The notes beneath the pieces were generated by a model that made no database searches, was not told the DNA's origin, and worked only from the letters and a program-made list of their open reading frames with translations. A stretch of DNA of 64,000 bases from Heloderma charlesbogerti. Lineage: Eukaryota > Chordata > Lepidosauria > Squamata > Helodermatidae. Positions 1 through 10,528 of the stretch are shown piece after piece. The position numbers and the translations under genes were made by a program. Position 1 is the first letter of the stretch. The number at the start of each line of letters is the position of its first letter. The stretch is from the NCBI GenBank assembly GCA_026122225.1, contig JANEZZ010000983.1, forward strand, positions 620,001 to 684,000. Direction: 5' to 3'.

Positions 1-301
1 GGGTTTTTTTTTTTCTACATTAGCCGTGATAGGCTACGTAAATTCTTACATAGCCTATTACGGCTGTCTAGCTGGACGCAAATGGCAGCCACTACAGCGT
101 CCGCCATTTGCGTCCGCACCGGGCCATCCGCAGCCGGAAATCCGGCTGTGGAAGGCCCTGGCTGGCTGCTCCACAGCCTGGCCACAGAGCGGAGCTGGCC
201 ATCGAGGATTCCAGGGGGGAGGATCGGATTGCCTCCCCCCCGCCGTCGAGGATTCTGCGAGGAGGGATGGAGCAAAGGTAAGTGACTTTTGTACATCCCT
301 A
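1..301. mobile_element. hAT-like MITE, right part (left end outside window)
   Basis: Non-autonomous DNA transposon with no coding capacity. It ends in CATCCCTA at 301, the complement of the TAGGGATG start seen in two complete relatives at 35466 and 39509. It carries the family's internal hairpins: one at about 25-65 (core ATAGGCTACGTAA with an inverted copy) and a GCAAATGG...CCATTTGC pair at about 79-112. The 8 bases after the end, ATAATGAC, would be the target duplication, but the left copy lies outside the window. It sits inside a Tc1 transposase gene. Family assignment rests on shared ends, shared hairpins and the 8-bp duplication of the 39509 copy. Confidence 0.72.
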
Positions 302-594
302 ATAATGACCCAAAATATACAGCAAAAGCTACCCAAGAGTTTCTCAAGGCAAAGAAGTGGGATGTTCTTCAATGGCCAAGTCAGTCACCTGATCTCCACC
401 CAATAGAGCATGCTTTTCACTTACTGAAGACAAGACTGAAGGCAGAAAGACCCACAAACAAGCAGCAGCTGAATGCAGCTGCAGTAAAGGCCTGGCAAAG
501 CATCTCGATGGAGGAAACTCAGCATTTGGTCATGTCCATGGGTTCCAGACTTCAGCCAGTCATTGACTGCAAAGGATTTTCCTCCAGGTTTTAA
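302..594 (+). pseudogene. Tc1-like transposase, C-terminal fragment
   Basis: C-terminal part of a Tc1/mariner DDE transposase, which cuts and pastes its own transposon at TA sites. About 97 residues are open to the stop at 592-594. Recognisable motifs are NDPKYTAK (the region of the second catalytic aspartate) and SQSPDLHPIEHAF, the block carrying the third acidic residue. The N-terminal DNA-binding domains and first aspartate would lie upstream and are missing or outside the window. The MITE end falls right at the codon of the second catalytic Asp, so the protein cannot be functional. Known of the family: intact proteins are about 340 residues. Inferred: an old invasion, later silenced. Confidence 0.88.
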
Positions 595-849
595 AGGCAG
601 TCCTTAAGTTTGATATGATGTTGGTTTGTTCCATTACTTATGAGCCACCAACGATGGGTGTGTGTGTATGCCACTGGCTGTCCTTCCTGAATGGTTAGTG
701 CCCCACTTTTGTCAAACCCCTTGAATTACAGCTGGAAGTTCTGACTTTGCTCCCATCTGGGTGTGTTTCCTTTCGACTTCAATGTGGTGGTGTACAGAGG
801 CCAACTGCCAAAACAGTCATCCTTGCTCCAATATATCTGGCCCTGACTG
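302..849 (+). mobile_element. Tc1-like transposon, 3' half with right terminal repeat
   Basis: After the transposase stop the sequence continues as a typical Tc1-like 3' region (TTGTCAAACCCCTTGAATTA at about 711-730, GTGGTGGTGTACAGAGG near 784-800). It ends in GGCCCTGACTG followed by TA (850-851), the expected TA target-site half. The left half was separated by the MITE at 1-301 and lies outside the window. A TG-rich run around 657-668 lies in the 3' untranslated part. Confidence 0.8.
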
Positions 850-851
850 TA

Positions 852-1855
852 GCTCAGACAAAGAAATAATAAAAAGCCCTGAATGATGTTGCCAGAGTAA
901 AGCACTTTTACATCTTGATGGTTTCAATAGTAATGGATTAGGAAGTGGTTGAGCTGGGCTGGCCACCTCGTGGCTGCTTTGTGTGCAAGTAGATAATGTT
1001 TTCTGATGTCATGCTACCTGCTATCCCATGGAATTGGTGTGTCCTCAGTGCAAGGCTAGAAGGGCTATTCAAACTTTGGGTAACCTAAACCTTCGAAAGA
1101 ATATTGTTGTAGTCCCAAATTTTGGGACCCGCATTCATCACAGCAAATTAGACTGAAATCCTAAACACATTCCCTAGGCGGTAAGCCCCAATGAACATAG
1201 TGGGCCGCTTTTCTCAGTAAACATGTCTAGAGTTGCACTAGTAACCTATTGGCAATTGTTGCTCCCTGTTTCAGTTCCTGCTGCCCTTAACATGGGAAAG
1301 ATGATGTGTGAGCGGTGAAGTGTCCTTGGAACACGGCTCTTATCGAGTCCCTGCTCTCACTGCCTTCCTGCACTTAGCTTTATGTCAGGGATGGGGAAAG
1401 TGTGACCTTCCAGGTGTTGTTGGACTAAAACTCCCCTCACCATTAGCTATGCTGCCTAAGGCTGATAGGGAATTGCAGTGCAACAACATCCGGAGGGCCA
1501 CTTATTCCCTACCCCTGTGTTATGTAGACCAGCCAGGAGTAGTGCTGGGCACATCTTTATGCTAGGGCTCCTCCGCTTCTACTAAATTTGGAGCGGTGGA
1601 GCTATTGAACAAGACAAGGCACATGCCCTGGTATCAAAGACATCCTCAGCTGATGTCACAGATGGACTTTTGAGCTTTGGGCCACACATCTGACTGCTTA
1701 AAGACCAGGAAGCAACAGGTAAACACAAACAGACTGATGTAAAATAACACTACAGATGTTGTGGGCAATTTAATGTAAGTTAAAAATAAATGGGTTGAGC
1801 AGTTTGGGAGGTTGTAGAAGACCAGATAGACAACATTTTTGGCAAGAGAGAATGA
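852..1855. other. No gene seen; one partial MITE-like stretch
   Basis: No coding signal in either strand beyond short chance frames. At about 1388-1500 the text CAGGGATGGGGAA...TTGTTGGACTAAAACTCCC resembles one arm of the hAT-type MITE seen complete at 54231-54375. The rest is unassigned unique-looking sequence. Confidence 0.4.
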
Positions 1856-2158
1856 CTGGGTTCACACAACACGATAAACCAGCCTCAAGGGTTGAGTTGG
1901 GTTGTTGTTGAAACATGGGTTATCATGTCTGAACCCAGCCGTGATTACAAACCATGGTTTGTTAACCACAAACAACCCACAATTCACAACCCAACAACAA
2001 ACCATGAGTTCTCTTCATAGGTTGTTCATAGTTAACAAACCATAGTTTGTTAGTGTGCCTGGGTTTAGACAACACGATAACCTACATTTCAACAACAACC
2101 CACAGTTAACCTATACTCAACCCTTGAGAGCCTGGGTTATCATGTTGTATCAACCCAG
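1856..2158. mobile_element. Palindromic MITE with ~20-bp terminal inverted repeats
   Basis: Ends are near-perfect inverted copies: CTGGGTTCACACAACACGAT at 1856 and, reading the right end backwards, CTGGGTTGATACAACATGAT. The similarity continues inward (CTCAAGGGTTGAGT, GTTGTTGTTGAAA) so the arms are about 100 bp. The interior has further short inverted pairs around AACCATGGTTTG and TTAACAAACCATAGTTTG. No open frame. Superfamily unresolved because no clear target duplication is visible. Confidence 0.72.
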
Positions 2159-3889
2159 TCAATATACAGTCAATATGATTTTAAAGTCCAGTCTTTCCCT
2201 TCCCCTGCCCCACTAAACTGGTCCAATTTTTTATCTGTCTGATATTAAGTCTGAGGCAAAGAGCCTTCTGTTTTTCTATAAAATTGTTGTTGTCCACTCT
2301 AAATCCTTGAGCTAGGAAGATCTATAAATAAAACTAAAACTGCAATTTTAAGCATAATTACCAGGAAGGAAGCCCCACTGAAGTCACTGAGCCTTATTTC
2401 AGTGTAATTATATAAGGCTGCAAATATATAAACAAGTCCACGTTCGCCAGAATAGCATCATGCATGAATGCATCTAATGGAAAACCTGATAAAAGAACAA
2501 TGTTTTGACTTTGGGAGATGATCAAGTCCAGTTTGTTTGAATGGCTTCTTTTTCTATCCACACACCACAGTGGTATATAGGATGGCTAAAGCTTAGCCAT
2601 TGCCATCCCTGTGCTGTTAACTCAAACTGATCTACATACATTATTTTAGTTTAGGAGTCACTGTTGTATAAAAAGGTAAAGTTAAAATTATAAATTTGGA
2701 AATGCTAGGAAATGTTTCACTGCTGGGCATCCAGAGAAGTATTGCCAGAAATGGGTGCATTAAAATCCATATACACATGCAATTGGCAGCATAACTGGAT
2801 CAGAACGAGAGCTATATAGTCCAGTGTTCCATTTCTGATAGCAGCCAGTCAAATACCTCTGGAGATGTTCAGGAAAGGCACCAAGGCCTTATTTTCTATG
2901 ATGTGATCCCAGCATCAAATACTCAGAGATACACAACTTTCAGAGGGGTAACAATTGTGTTAGTCTGTTGCAGTAGAAACAATGAAGACGTCTATAGCAC
3001 CTTGAAGACTAGCCAATTTATTGTGGCAGTTTTCATGGCCCAGAATCCACTTCTTACACCATAGTAAATTTGCTAGTCTTTAAAGTGCTACAAGATTATT
3101 TGTCATCAGAGGTACACACAGAGATTTCATTTAGTCATTGAGGCTAATAATCATTGATAGCCCAGTCCACCATGAACATGTATAACCTTTTAAATAGCCA
3201 TTTAAGCTTGTGATTATCAATACATGTCATGGTGCTCTACCCAAATGAAAATAAAGCTCGCTCAAATCACACATGCGAATCCATACTAAGAAAGCTGGTA
3301 GTCAATGGAACACCCATTACGGAACATAAATTCAGAAAGAGATGCATAACAAAGGAGACAAAGAATAGGTAGGGAGAGGATCTTAAGAGAGATGGTGAGA
3401 GGAGGGCAGTGGAAAAGAAGCAGTAGCATTACTCATTTCCATAGTCAAGCAGAATAACCGAAAATGTGACTGAAGGGAGAAAACCAATACTTGGGAATGC
3501 GTCAATAAGAAAGAAGCGGTAGGTTAATGTGACTGAATTATATTGTCAGGCTGGCTAGGCAAACCATAAGCTGTTATCCTAGACCTGTCACTTCTCTTCC
3601 AGGTCTTGGTGGCAACCAGCACCTCAGTCACAGGTTCTGTGACAGCTTTTATGTTTCATTATTGATCCATGCATGTTAGTGATGGGATGGCAATGTGGCT
3701 AATGGGAGACAAAGAGGCCTGTCGCTCACTCAGTGAACCTCATGTGTCAAGCAAGGATCTACATAAGGAACGAGCAGATCTACCCACTTCATCACTTGCT
3801 TTATAGATAGGGAGAGATTAGCAGTCCTGTCACAAGAATCAAGTCATGTATGATCAAATCTGTCAGCTCTGACATAAAAATAGGCAAAC
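2159..3889. other. No gene seen; AT-rich unassigned sequence
   Basis: Nothing coding. About 2946-3110 has the form of an old interspersed repeat common in reptiles: GTGTTAGTCTGTTGCAGTAG at the left and a partly inverted GCTAGTCTTTAAAGTGC near 3072-3090. I cannot assign it to a class. Confidence 0.4.
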
Positions 3890-4085
3890 TAGAGCCCATG
3901 TGGTACAGCAGATAAAGTGCTGTGTTAGGAAGAAGAGAATCCAGGTCCAAATTCCTCTTCAGTCATGACTGAGTGGTCCTGACACTGTCCTGGAGTAACT
4001 GATCTCACTGGGTTATTATGAGACTAAAATGCTGTTTGGTCCTTAAGATGCCAGTGTAATAAAAATAAAATAACTGTCAGTAAAT
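3890..4085 (+). mobile_element. CORE/MIR-like tRNA-derived SINE, diverged
   Basis: Starts with a tRNA-like head: a box A-like TGGTACAGCAGATAAAGTGC near 3900 and a box B-like AGGTCCAAATTCC near 3942. A CORE-type body follows (CTCACTGGGTTATTATGAG... AAAATG at about 4004-4030), then an A-rich end (AATAAAAATAAAATAA). It matches in order and spacing the better preserved minus-strand copy at 12503-12726. Transcribed by RNA polymerase III when active. The heavy divergence suggests age. Confidence 0.65.
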
Positions 4086-5653
4086 CATTATTGTTTATTT
4101 TCACTGGTACATACATATCAAGCTCTGAGCAGTGAATAGTTAACTTGACTATGTTTCAGACAGCACATTGGCATGATCTATCAAAGCATATGCTAATTTT
4201 ATCCATTACTAGAGCTCCAGTAACGGTCTATTAAATAATTTGATATCACTGTGATTGTTGCATGACGTTTGGCGGACAAACAAATGAACTCTGTCCACTC
4301 TAATGGAGCTCAGATGGAAAATTGTTTTGAGCAACATTTTATTTATGATTCTTCCATCTCCACTTTAGAAATAGTAATATTTGGTACATAAGTGGTTCAG
4401 TGCTGTTGGTTCAGTAACAGAACTGAGCATTTTACAGAATACTATATTGTATTGCTTACTGTGTTGTCCCTCAGTTTAGATACTTTGACCAAGACATGGA
4501 ACTAATAATATTAGATGTATTTCCTTTTAATTTTTTCAGGAAAAATATTGATGCTGAGGAGGCTGACCTCTTCTAGCTCCCCTCATAGGGTGGCCGGGTG
4601 TCCTACTTTACAGTCGACAATCCTCTATTTGAAGGATTGCCAGAGGACAGTCCTCTATTTGAAGATATCCTCTATGTGAAAGGCTGTCCAGTCCAAGTCC
4701 AAGTCTGGTATAAAGATAAAAAAACCTATCAGAATGGGGTGGGGGCTTGAAGTTGCCCATCAAAGGTAGCATCTGGTAGCAGACTGAGCAGGCACACGGG
4801 TTGCCTGATCACAGTCTTCCCTGCTCTGGTGAGATTTATTGTATTTCTGTTTAAATTATAGTTATTTCTACATGCGCATCTATGCCTATTGGCATATGCA
4901 AAAGGTTGTGCAAATTGGTGCCCGCTTTTGTCCTCTTTTTGGTGATGCATAAGTGTCTACCCCCAATAGAGAAGGTTATGAAGCTGGTTCCCGGGCATAT
5001 GACAGTGGCTGGAAGTAGTCTAGCTAGGGTCCCAAGGTTGCTGAAAGAGGGTCTTCTACTTAGTGGATGCCTTCCCTGTCATCTGTTCAGTGACATAAAT
5101 TCCCCATCTCTGGCTCCAGAGTTATAAGACTCCCAGTGCTAGGCTTCAACACAGGTATAGGAAACTGCAGTCGTATGAATTCCTGATGACATGTAGTCGC
5201 CTTCTCTCCGGTCTGTTACTTTGGGTTTGTGGGTCCCTTGTACTTGCAAAAGCAATTACTCTTACAGTTGTCCCATTTCCTTATAGCTGAAAGCAAGATA
5301 CTTTAACTTCGCTGAAATTGCAAGCCTAAGCCCTGATCCCAAGAAGATATACTGAACTCCAAAATGCAAAGCCACTTTACTGAACCCAGATAAAGATGGT
5401 GCTGGTATGTAGTGCTATGCCTGGCTGCATGGCAGCCTCCCAGTTAAAATTTTTATTTAAAAAATATCCCCCCAAAAATTAAAATTGGGAGGGGCAGGGA
5501 GCCTTGTGGGTGCCAAAAGAGGCATCTGTAGGAACATTGGTGCCCAGGTGCACCATGTTGGAGACCCCAGGGCTAACAGAATCTTTGGGGCAGGGAATTT
5601 TTACTGGGAAATGGCAAGAGGCTGAACATGTCCTCCCCCAGCCTCAAACTAAT
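4086..5653. other. No gene seen
   Basis: AT-rich unassigned sequence to about 4560. At 4588-4700 is a short stretch with repeated CAGTCCTCTATTTGAAG units, reminiscent of the ends of hAT-type MITEs beginning GGGTGGCC, but no complete element can be delimited. No convincing coding potential. Confidence 0.35.
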
Positions 5654-5930
5654 TCAGGCCCCCAGCAGCTGCTTTTCAGTTAAAAAAAGAAAAAGGGAGA
5701 TCCAGTCATGGACTTCCTGCATTGTGTGTAACTTCATCCTTAGCTTTGGCAACTTAAAAAAACTCTGGGCCTTTTCGGTTTCTTCATCTGAAAGTACCTC
5801 ATTCAAGGTTATCTGGATGGATTGTATACGCTGCACATTGTCATCTTGCAATCACTTTAAGTTTATTTTGGGTGAGGATTGTCTCTCTCCTCAAATCTCT
5901 GGTTGTTTTCATGGAAATGCCCTACAATCT
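5654..5930 (-). pseudogene. Possible decayed coding stretch, unidentified
   Basis: On the minus strand about 65 codons (5851 down to 5657) are open with protein-like composition: a charged, coiled-coil-like run including LSDEETEKAQSFFKLPKLRM, ending with TGA after KQLLGA. A TGA lies directly upstream of this frame. Further upstream another frame reads protein-like for about 20 residues (HENNQRFEERDNP) after a TTTATTTTTCAG that looks like a splice acceptor. This could be a decayed exon, a retropseudogene or chance. I do not recognise a family and see no poly(A) tail. Confidence 0.2.
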
Positions 5931-7117
5931 GAAAAATAAATCAGAATTTCTTTGTGTACACAAAGGTTTCTCTATTTGAGGAAGGAGTATTTAGTGCCTT
6001 TCTCTAGTAATAATGGCCAAGGCCAGCATTTACTCTTCTACAGGGGAAAAAAAATTAACCTGCACTCAAGAGTTGGTGCTCCACTCATCTGTGAGCCAAT
6101 TAAATAATGATCATCACACAAAACGGAGTCTTGCCATCTAGCCAGCTAACACCTGTGAGGCTTGTAATACTATCCTGGATAGGTTTTGGAGGGCATAATG
6201 CATCGAGAAGCAGTGGTTGCCTTAGCAACTGTTTATAATAGATGGCTGTTGTGAATGACCCCCCTCCAAGAATTCTTCTAATGCTTCAGAAATGAAGCCT
6301 TAGCTTTCCATTTTATATAGCTACAAGCAGGATACTAATATTATTTTTCTTCTCTTCATTCAGACCATCCATCTTTTTTTGTGATGTTATGAAGCGGAGA
6401 CAGTGAAAAGAATCTGACACAAAATAAGAGGAAAGCTGTTATAGACGTCATGCTTTCCACTATGAATACTGCATATGTAAAACTACTTGCTTCTTATATA
6501 TCTGGAGGTTTAACTATCAGTGGCTACTAGCCATGATGGCTATATATTACTTCCAGCATCAGAGGCAATATGCCTCTGAATACTTGTAGTGGGGTTTCCC
6601 ATAGGCATCTGGCTGGAAATATGCTGTGTGCATAGCCACAACTGATATTGCCAACTCATAATCAAGATGTGTGTCAAGTCGAATATATGTGGGTCACAAT
6701 CCAACACAGAGTTAAATATGCTAAAGCCATTGACTTAATGGCCTCAAACTCACTTGACAATGATCACAATCTAACACATAGTTATTTATATATTTTGGTG
6801 GGTGTTTTTTTTATTTATTTTTAAAATATACAGTGCATGAAATATACAGTTGTGACAGTTTGACGGGCCTGTAGGAAAAGGAAGCCGCTGCTGATAGAAC
6901 TGCTGCCCAAATAGTTAGCAAAAATTTAAAATTATTCAGCAGAAACAGCATCTAAATAACGCCAGGCCTTCTCAGCTGATTCCTGAGAATTCTGTGTTCC
7001 TAATGCTTTTAGAAACCAACCAACCTATCGCCTAAATGGGAAGGAGTCTTGACAGCTAGAAAAATGAGTATTGGTTTTGATAGACTGTCTTATAATGCAT
7101 GGAATCATTTTATGGCA
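5931..7117. other. No gene seen
   Basis: AT-rich unassigned sequence with no coding potential that I can defend and no repeat I can delimit. Confidence 0.4.
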
Positions 7118-7118
7118 G

Positions 7119-7245
7119 GGATGGGGAATCTCTTTCAGTCCGAGGGCTGAATTCAGTTTCAGAGAAACTTTGGGGGTTTGCATCCCTGCAGTGAGCATGA
7201 CTGAAGGCAAAGTGGGTGGGACCAAAAATACAAGAAATACCAGTG
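7119..7245. repeat. Partial hAT-type MITE
   Basis: Begins CAGGGATGGGGAATCT and runs into GGTTTGCATCCCTGCAGTG and GGCAAAGTGGGTGGG. The style (CAGGG.TGGGGAA start, gene-free, G-rich) matches fragments at 24941, 50571 and 63596. Boundaries are approximate. Confidence 0.35.
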
Positions 7246-7280
7246 TCTTGTAGCTTAAAGCTTTTATTGCCAGTAACTAA

Positions 7281-8102
7281 GGCCCTATCTACACCAGGCT
7301 TTTACTCTGGGGCAGGTGTGGGTCAAGTCCATCATGATAGATGACATAGTTGTGACTTTGCAGCCATACGTGGTTTTTGCCTGGAAAAAGCGGAGTTCCA
7401 AGGAGTCGTTTTACTGTGATTTTGGGGGTTTGCTGTGGGTTCCCCCGTGGTTGCGGGCCATCTGTTCCTTCCCTGAAGTGACCTCGCATCTTACAGTGAA
7501 TGTGTTGTAGGTGTGCACAGTGCCTGCATCACTCTGTGATGCCCCTTTACTCCCCCATCCCTTTGCAGCTGCGCAGTTACAGAGGCACAGAGGGGTGTTT
7601 TCATTTATTTAATCACACTTCCGCACATTTTTGCAGCTTCGTATCATCACAACGGTTGCTTTTGGAGTCAGTGCCCAAGGGCTGGGGAGGGTCTTGGGGG
7701 AAGGAACAACATCGCTCCGGGCACCATTTTGGAGTGATGGGTAGGCACGTAGTGCTCACATTTGTGAGTGCGAACTATCATGAGAATCTCAGGCTGGGGA
7801 ACTGACAAACTGATGGTGTGGAAATGAAGGAGCACAAAACACCCATTTTTTACCTAAAACAGGGTCAGAAAGACACCGCAGAGCCCCTGAAATATAAAAC
7901 AGCCACTGAAGTATCGCAACCCCACACTAATGGGACTGCACAGCTGTGCATTTCAGTATAATGGCAAAAAAAAGGACATGGCGAGTCTCTCAGGGAAGCG
8001 TGCAGTACATCGCAAGTGTATCACGGCATGGTGATTCGAAGCCACATTGCTCCACAGTTGCAATGGGATGGGGGGTCAAAGCGGCGCCATATAGATGGGG
8101 CC
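7281..8102. mobile_element. PIF/Harbinger-like non-autonomous transposon, copy A
   Basis: An 822-bp element flanked by TAA on both sides (7278-7280 and 8103-8105), a 3-bp target duplication as expected for PIF/Harbinger. Terminal repeats are GGCCCTATCTACACC at the left and, complemented, GGCCCCATCTATATG at the right. It is colinear over its whole length with the element at 49739-50563. The shared body includes TTTGCAGCTGCGCAGTTACA (7562-7581), then CACAGAGG, and GGAGTGATGGGTAGGCA. No transposase or Myb-like gene is present; open frames up to ~100 codons are not preserved between the copies. It needs an autonomous relative elsewhere. Confidence 0.78.
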
Positions 8103-8427
8103 TAAGTTTTAGGAGAAGCATCTCAACCCTTTAGAGTAGGGAAGAAACTGCATGAAAGCCAGGAAACCATAATAAAACCAGTGGTTGGGCAAAAGGGGGC
8201 AGGGGAAGGAGGCATGGCCATTTGGAGAACTCCAGAGGCCAAGCCTGAGGTTCTGCACCCCTGTTTTTGTTTTTCTTTTAAAGTCCTTCTTCCCCTTCAA
8301 AAGTGTATGGAGAGTTGAAAACTTGGAACTGTCTTAATTATAGCTGAAACAGATTCAGTTTTCATTTTGCATTGTGTTGATGATGTGTGACATGAAATTT
8401 AATTGTCAGAATTAACTGATAGGCATT

Positions 8428-8495
8428 TTTATATTATTTATTTATGACATTTCTATACTGCCCAATAGCCGAAGCTCTCTGAGCAGATGGAGTGC
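8428..8495 (-). mobile_element. L2-type LINE 3' tail
   Basis: Minus-strand L2-like 3' end: on the + strand TTATTTATTTATGACA, then CTGCCCAATAGCCGAAGCTC. Read on its own strand it forms the tail hairpin GAGCTTCGGCTATTGGGC followed by ATA-rich repeats. Only the tail is present. Confidence 0.6.
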
Positions 8496-8697
8496 TTTTG
8501 ACCAATCCATTAAGTTCAGTGTTTATACTTGTATAACTCATTTCACTGGCATCATGTGATGCCATCATGGGGTTCCATTTTAGGGACATGGGAGAGTGTC
8601 TCAGGGAGCTTAGAACATGTTGTTCCTGCTTCTTCCCTGATACTGCCTATTTTCAGTGGTGAGGCTGGCATAATTCTGGTTATACACCCCCTTAAAG

Positions 8698-9447
8698 TAG
8701 AGCTGTGTGCAAATGGCCTCTTGAAATTCTCCACCTTACTTGTGGGCAGAGAAATTTGGGAGACAATTTTACCGAATTTCTCCAAGGGGAGAATAAATTC
8801 TCAACAGTTTCTCTCAGTAGGGCTCCCCATTAGCAGGGCTTGTAGCATAGCTTCTTTCTTTTTTCCTAAGGCTTTTGGGGGTCTTCGTGCTGCAACAGCA
8901 TCAACTGCCTTGGCAGGCTGCCCCCCAGTTTGCATCCCCTGCAATGCAGTATTGAGTCCAGCTCCAGTGATGAGGCAGAGTTGGTGCTCTGCCAAAATCT
9001 GTCCTCCAATTTCCTTAAAGTTTTCAGCCCCCATGAAAGAGCCTTCCATTGTTCTGCCTCATTCAGGACGTTTTATAATTTTTTTTTTTGGTTTTTTTGA
9101 GCTTACCTAATCACAGCCAGCCTCCCAGACTGCCTGCACTTCCTGACCTTAAAAAGCCCTATGGGAGGAATTACCTCATGGTGCCTTCAACTGGGCTTTA
9201 ATTGAAGTGTAGGAAGCTGAGGAGGCTACAGGTGGCCAGAGAGATGATTGTACAATCAAAAACAGGACACTTGTGCTCACGCCTTGGCCACCTCCTAAGT
9301 ACGGTAAGCCCAAGAAAGCCAAACACAATCCATGAGAATTTCTTCAAAATGTCTTCACCATTGAATTTCCTTTCAGAAGCAATTTCTCTTCTATCAAATT
9401 GAATGAGAAGTTGAAAAAATGTGGGAGAAATTTTCAGCACAGCACTA
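8698..9447. mobile_element. Non-autonomous hAT-like transposon, copy A
   Basis: A 750-bp element starting TAGAGCTGTGTGCAAATGGC and ending ...GCACAGCACTA; the ends are inverted copies of TAG(A/T)GCTGTG. Flanks CCTTAAAG and TCTTAAAA match at 6 of 8 positions, fitting an old 8-bp hAT duplication. The same element lies inverted at 38947-40117. Shared internal marks are GAAATTTTCAGCACAGCACTA, CAATTTCTCTTCTATCAAAT and GAAGTGTAGGAAGCTGAGG. The longest frame (to 9110, + strand) shows no transposase motif and is not preserved in copy B. Confidence 0.75.
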
Positions 9448-9562
9448 TCTTAAAAACCCCAGTGCTGGTTGCTGGCATATCCAAGATCCCCCAGTACTGG
9501 GGACAAATCCTAAGGCTCTCTCCAGCTGGCCTAACTGAATCATAGGATTGTCCTTTAACAGC

Positions 9563-9648
9563 AGAATCTTATACATGTCTACTCAGAAGTCCTGTGGAGT
9601 TCAATGGGGCTTACTTCCAGGTAAGTGGGTGCAGGATAGCAGCCTTAG
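9563..9648. repeat. Short interspersed palindromic repeat
   Basis: A ~85-bp repeat with arms around ATGTCTACTCAGAAGTCC and CTTACTTCCAGGTAAG and centre GTTCAATGGGGCTTAC. Related copies lie at 34774-34846, 36546-36624 and, more diverged, 31575-31655. Gene-free; MITE-like by structure, class not determined. Confidence 0.5.
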
Positions 9649-9669
9649 TGGAATACATTGCAGTTAACA

Positions 9670-10195
9670 ATATATGAACATAAGAACATAAGATGAGCCG
9701 TGCTGGCAACAGCACCCTCCCACCCATGTTCCCCAGCAGTGGGTGTACATAGGCATACTGCCTCTGATACTGGAGGGAGCACAGAGCCATCAGGACTAGT
9801 AGTCACTGATAGCCTTCTCCAGGAATTTGTCTAACCCACTTTTAAAGCCATCCAAGTTGGTAGCCATCACTACATCTTGTGGTAGCAAATTCCATAGTTT
9901 GACTATGTGCTGTGTGAAGAAGCACTTCCGCTTTTCTGTCTTGAATCTCCAACTAATCAGCTTCATAGGATGACTCTGGGTTCTAGTATTATGAGAGAGG
10001 GAGAAAAATGTCTCCCTATCCACTTTTTCCACACCGTGCATAATTTTGTCCCCCTCTCTCATGTCTCCCCTTACTCGCCTTTTCTCCAGGCTAAACAAGC
10101 TCAGTGGTTATAACCTTTCTTCATAGGGGAGATGCTCCAGCCCCTTGATCATTTGAGTTGCTTGGCTAACCTCACATTTTCTAGTTCAGAACAGC
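9670..10195 (-). mobile_element. CR1-type LINE 3' fragment
   Basis: The minus strand from about 10098 to 9796 reads as the C-terminal end of a CR1-like reverse transcriptase ORF (GDKIMHGVEKVDRETFF, then FFTQHIVKLWNLLPQDVV and a last block LDGFKSGLDKFLEK). This order is typical of CR1/L3 3' coding ends. The 3' region follows toward 9670 (AACATAAGAACATAAG on the + strand). 5'-truncated; no RT catalytic core is present. Confidence 0.72.
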
Positions 10196-10435
10196 TATAG
10201 ACATATTTCAAAATACATCATATGGCTTTGTCTGCTCAAAGCTGCCAGCCCATTGACAAGCCTTGTTAGTCTCATGCTGAATTTCTTTCAAAGGAAAGGC
10301 CTTTGACTTTTGTTGGCAGCTTGTAATTTGATCTTGCCTTTTCAGCCTTGCGTATGGGACAGCAGAGGATCGGTTGAGACTTGTAACTCAGGGTGTTATC
10401 ACAAGGCTGCAAAACAGATGGGAAGAAACAAGATT

Positions 10436-10528
10436 CTGTACCTCAAAGCTTTTTAATTTTTGTGAACCGCCCAGAGAGCTTCGGCTATTGGGCGGTATAG
10501 AAATAAAATAAATAAAGAAAGAAAGCTG
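10436..10528 (+). mobile_element. L2-type LINE 3' tail
   Basis: Plus-strand tail: TTTTTGTGAACCGCCCAGAG, GAGCTTCGGCTATTGGGCGG, TATAGAAATAAAATAAATAA. The CCGCCC...GGGCGG inverted pair is the hairpin recognised by the element's own reverse transcriptase in such families. Only the last ~90 bp are present. Confidence 0.72.

Noticed and set aside
8529..9110. 193-codon plus-strand frame
   Set aside because: It crosses the left border of a non-autonomous hAT element (8698) and is not preserved in the second copy at 38947-40117.
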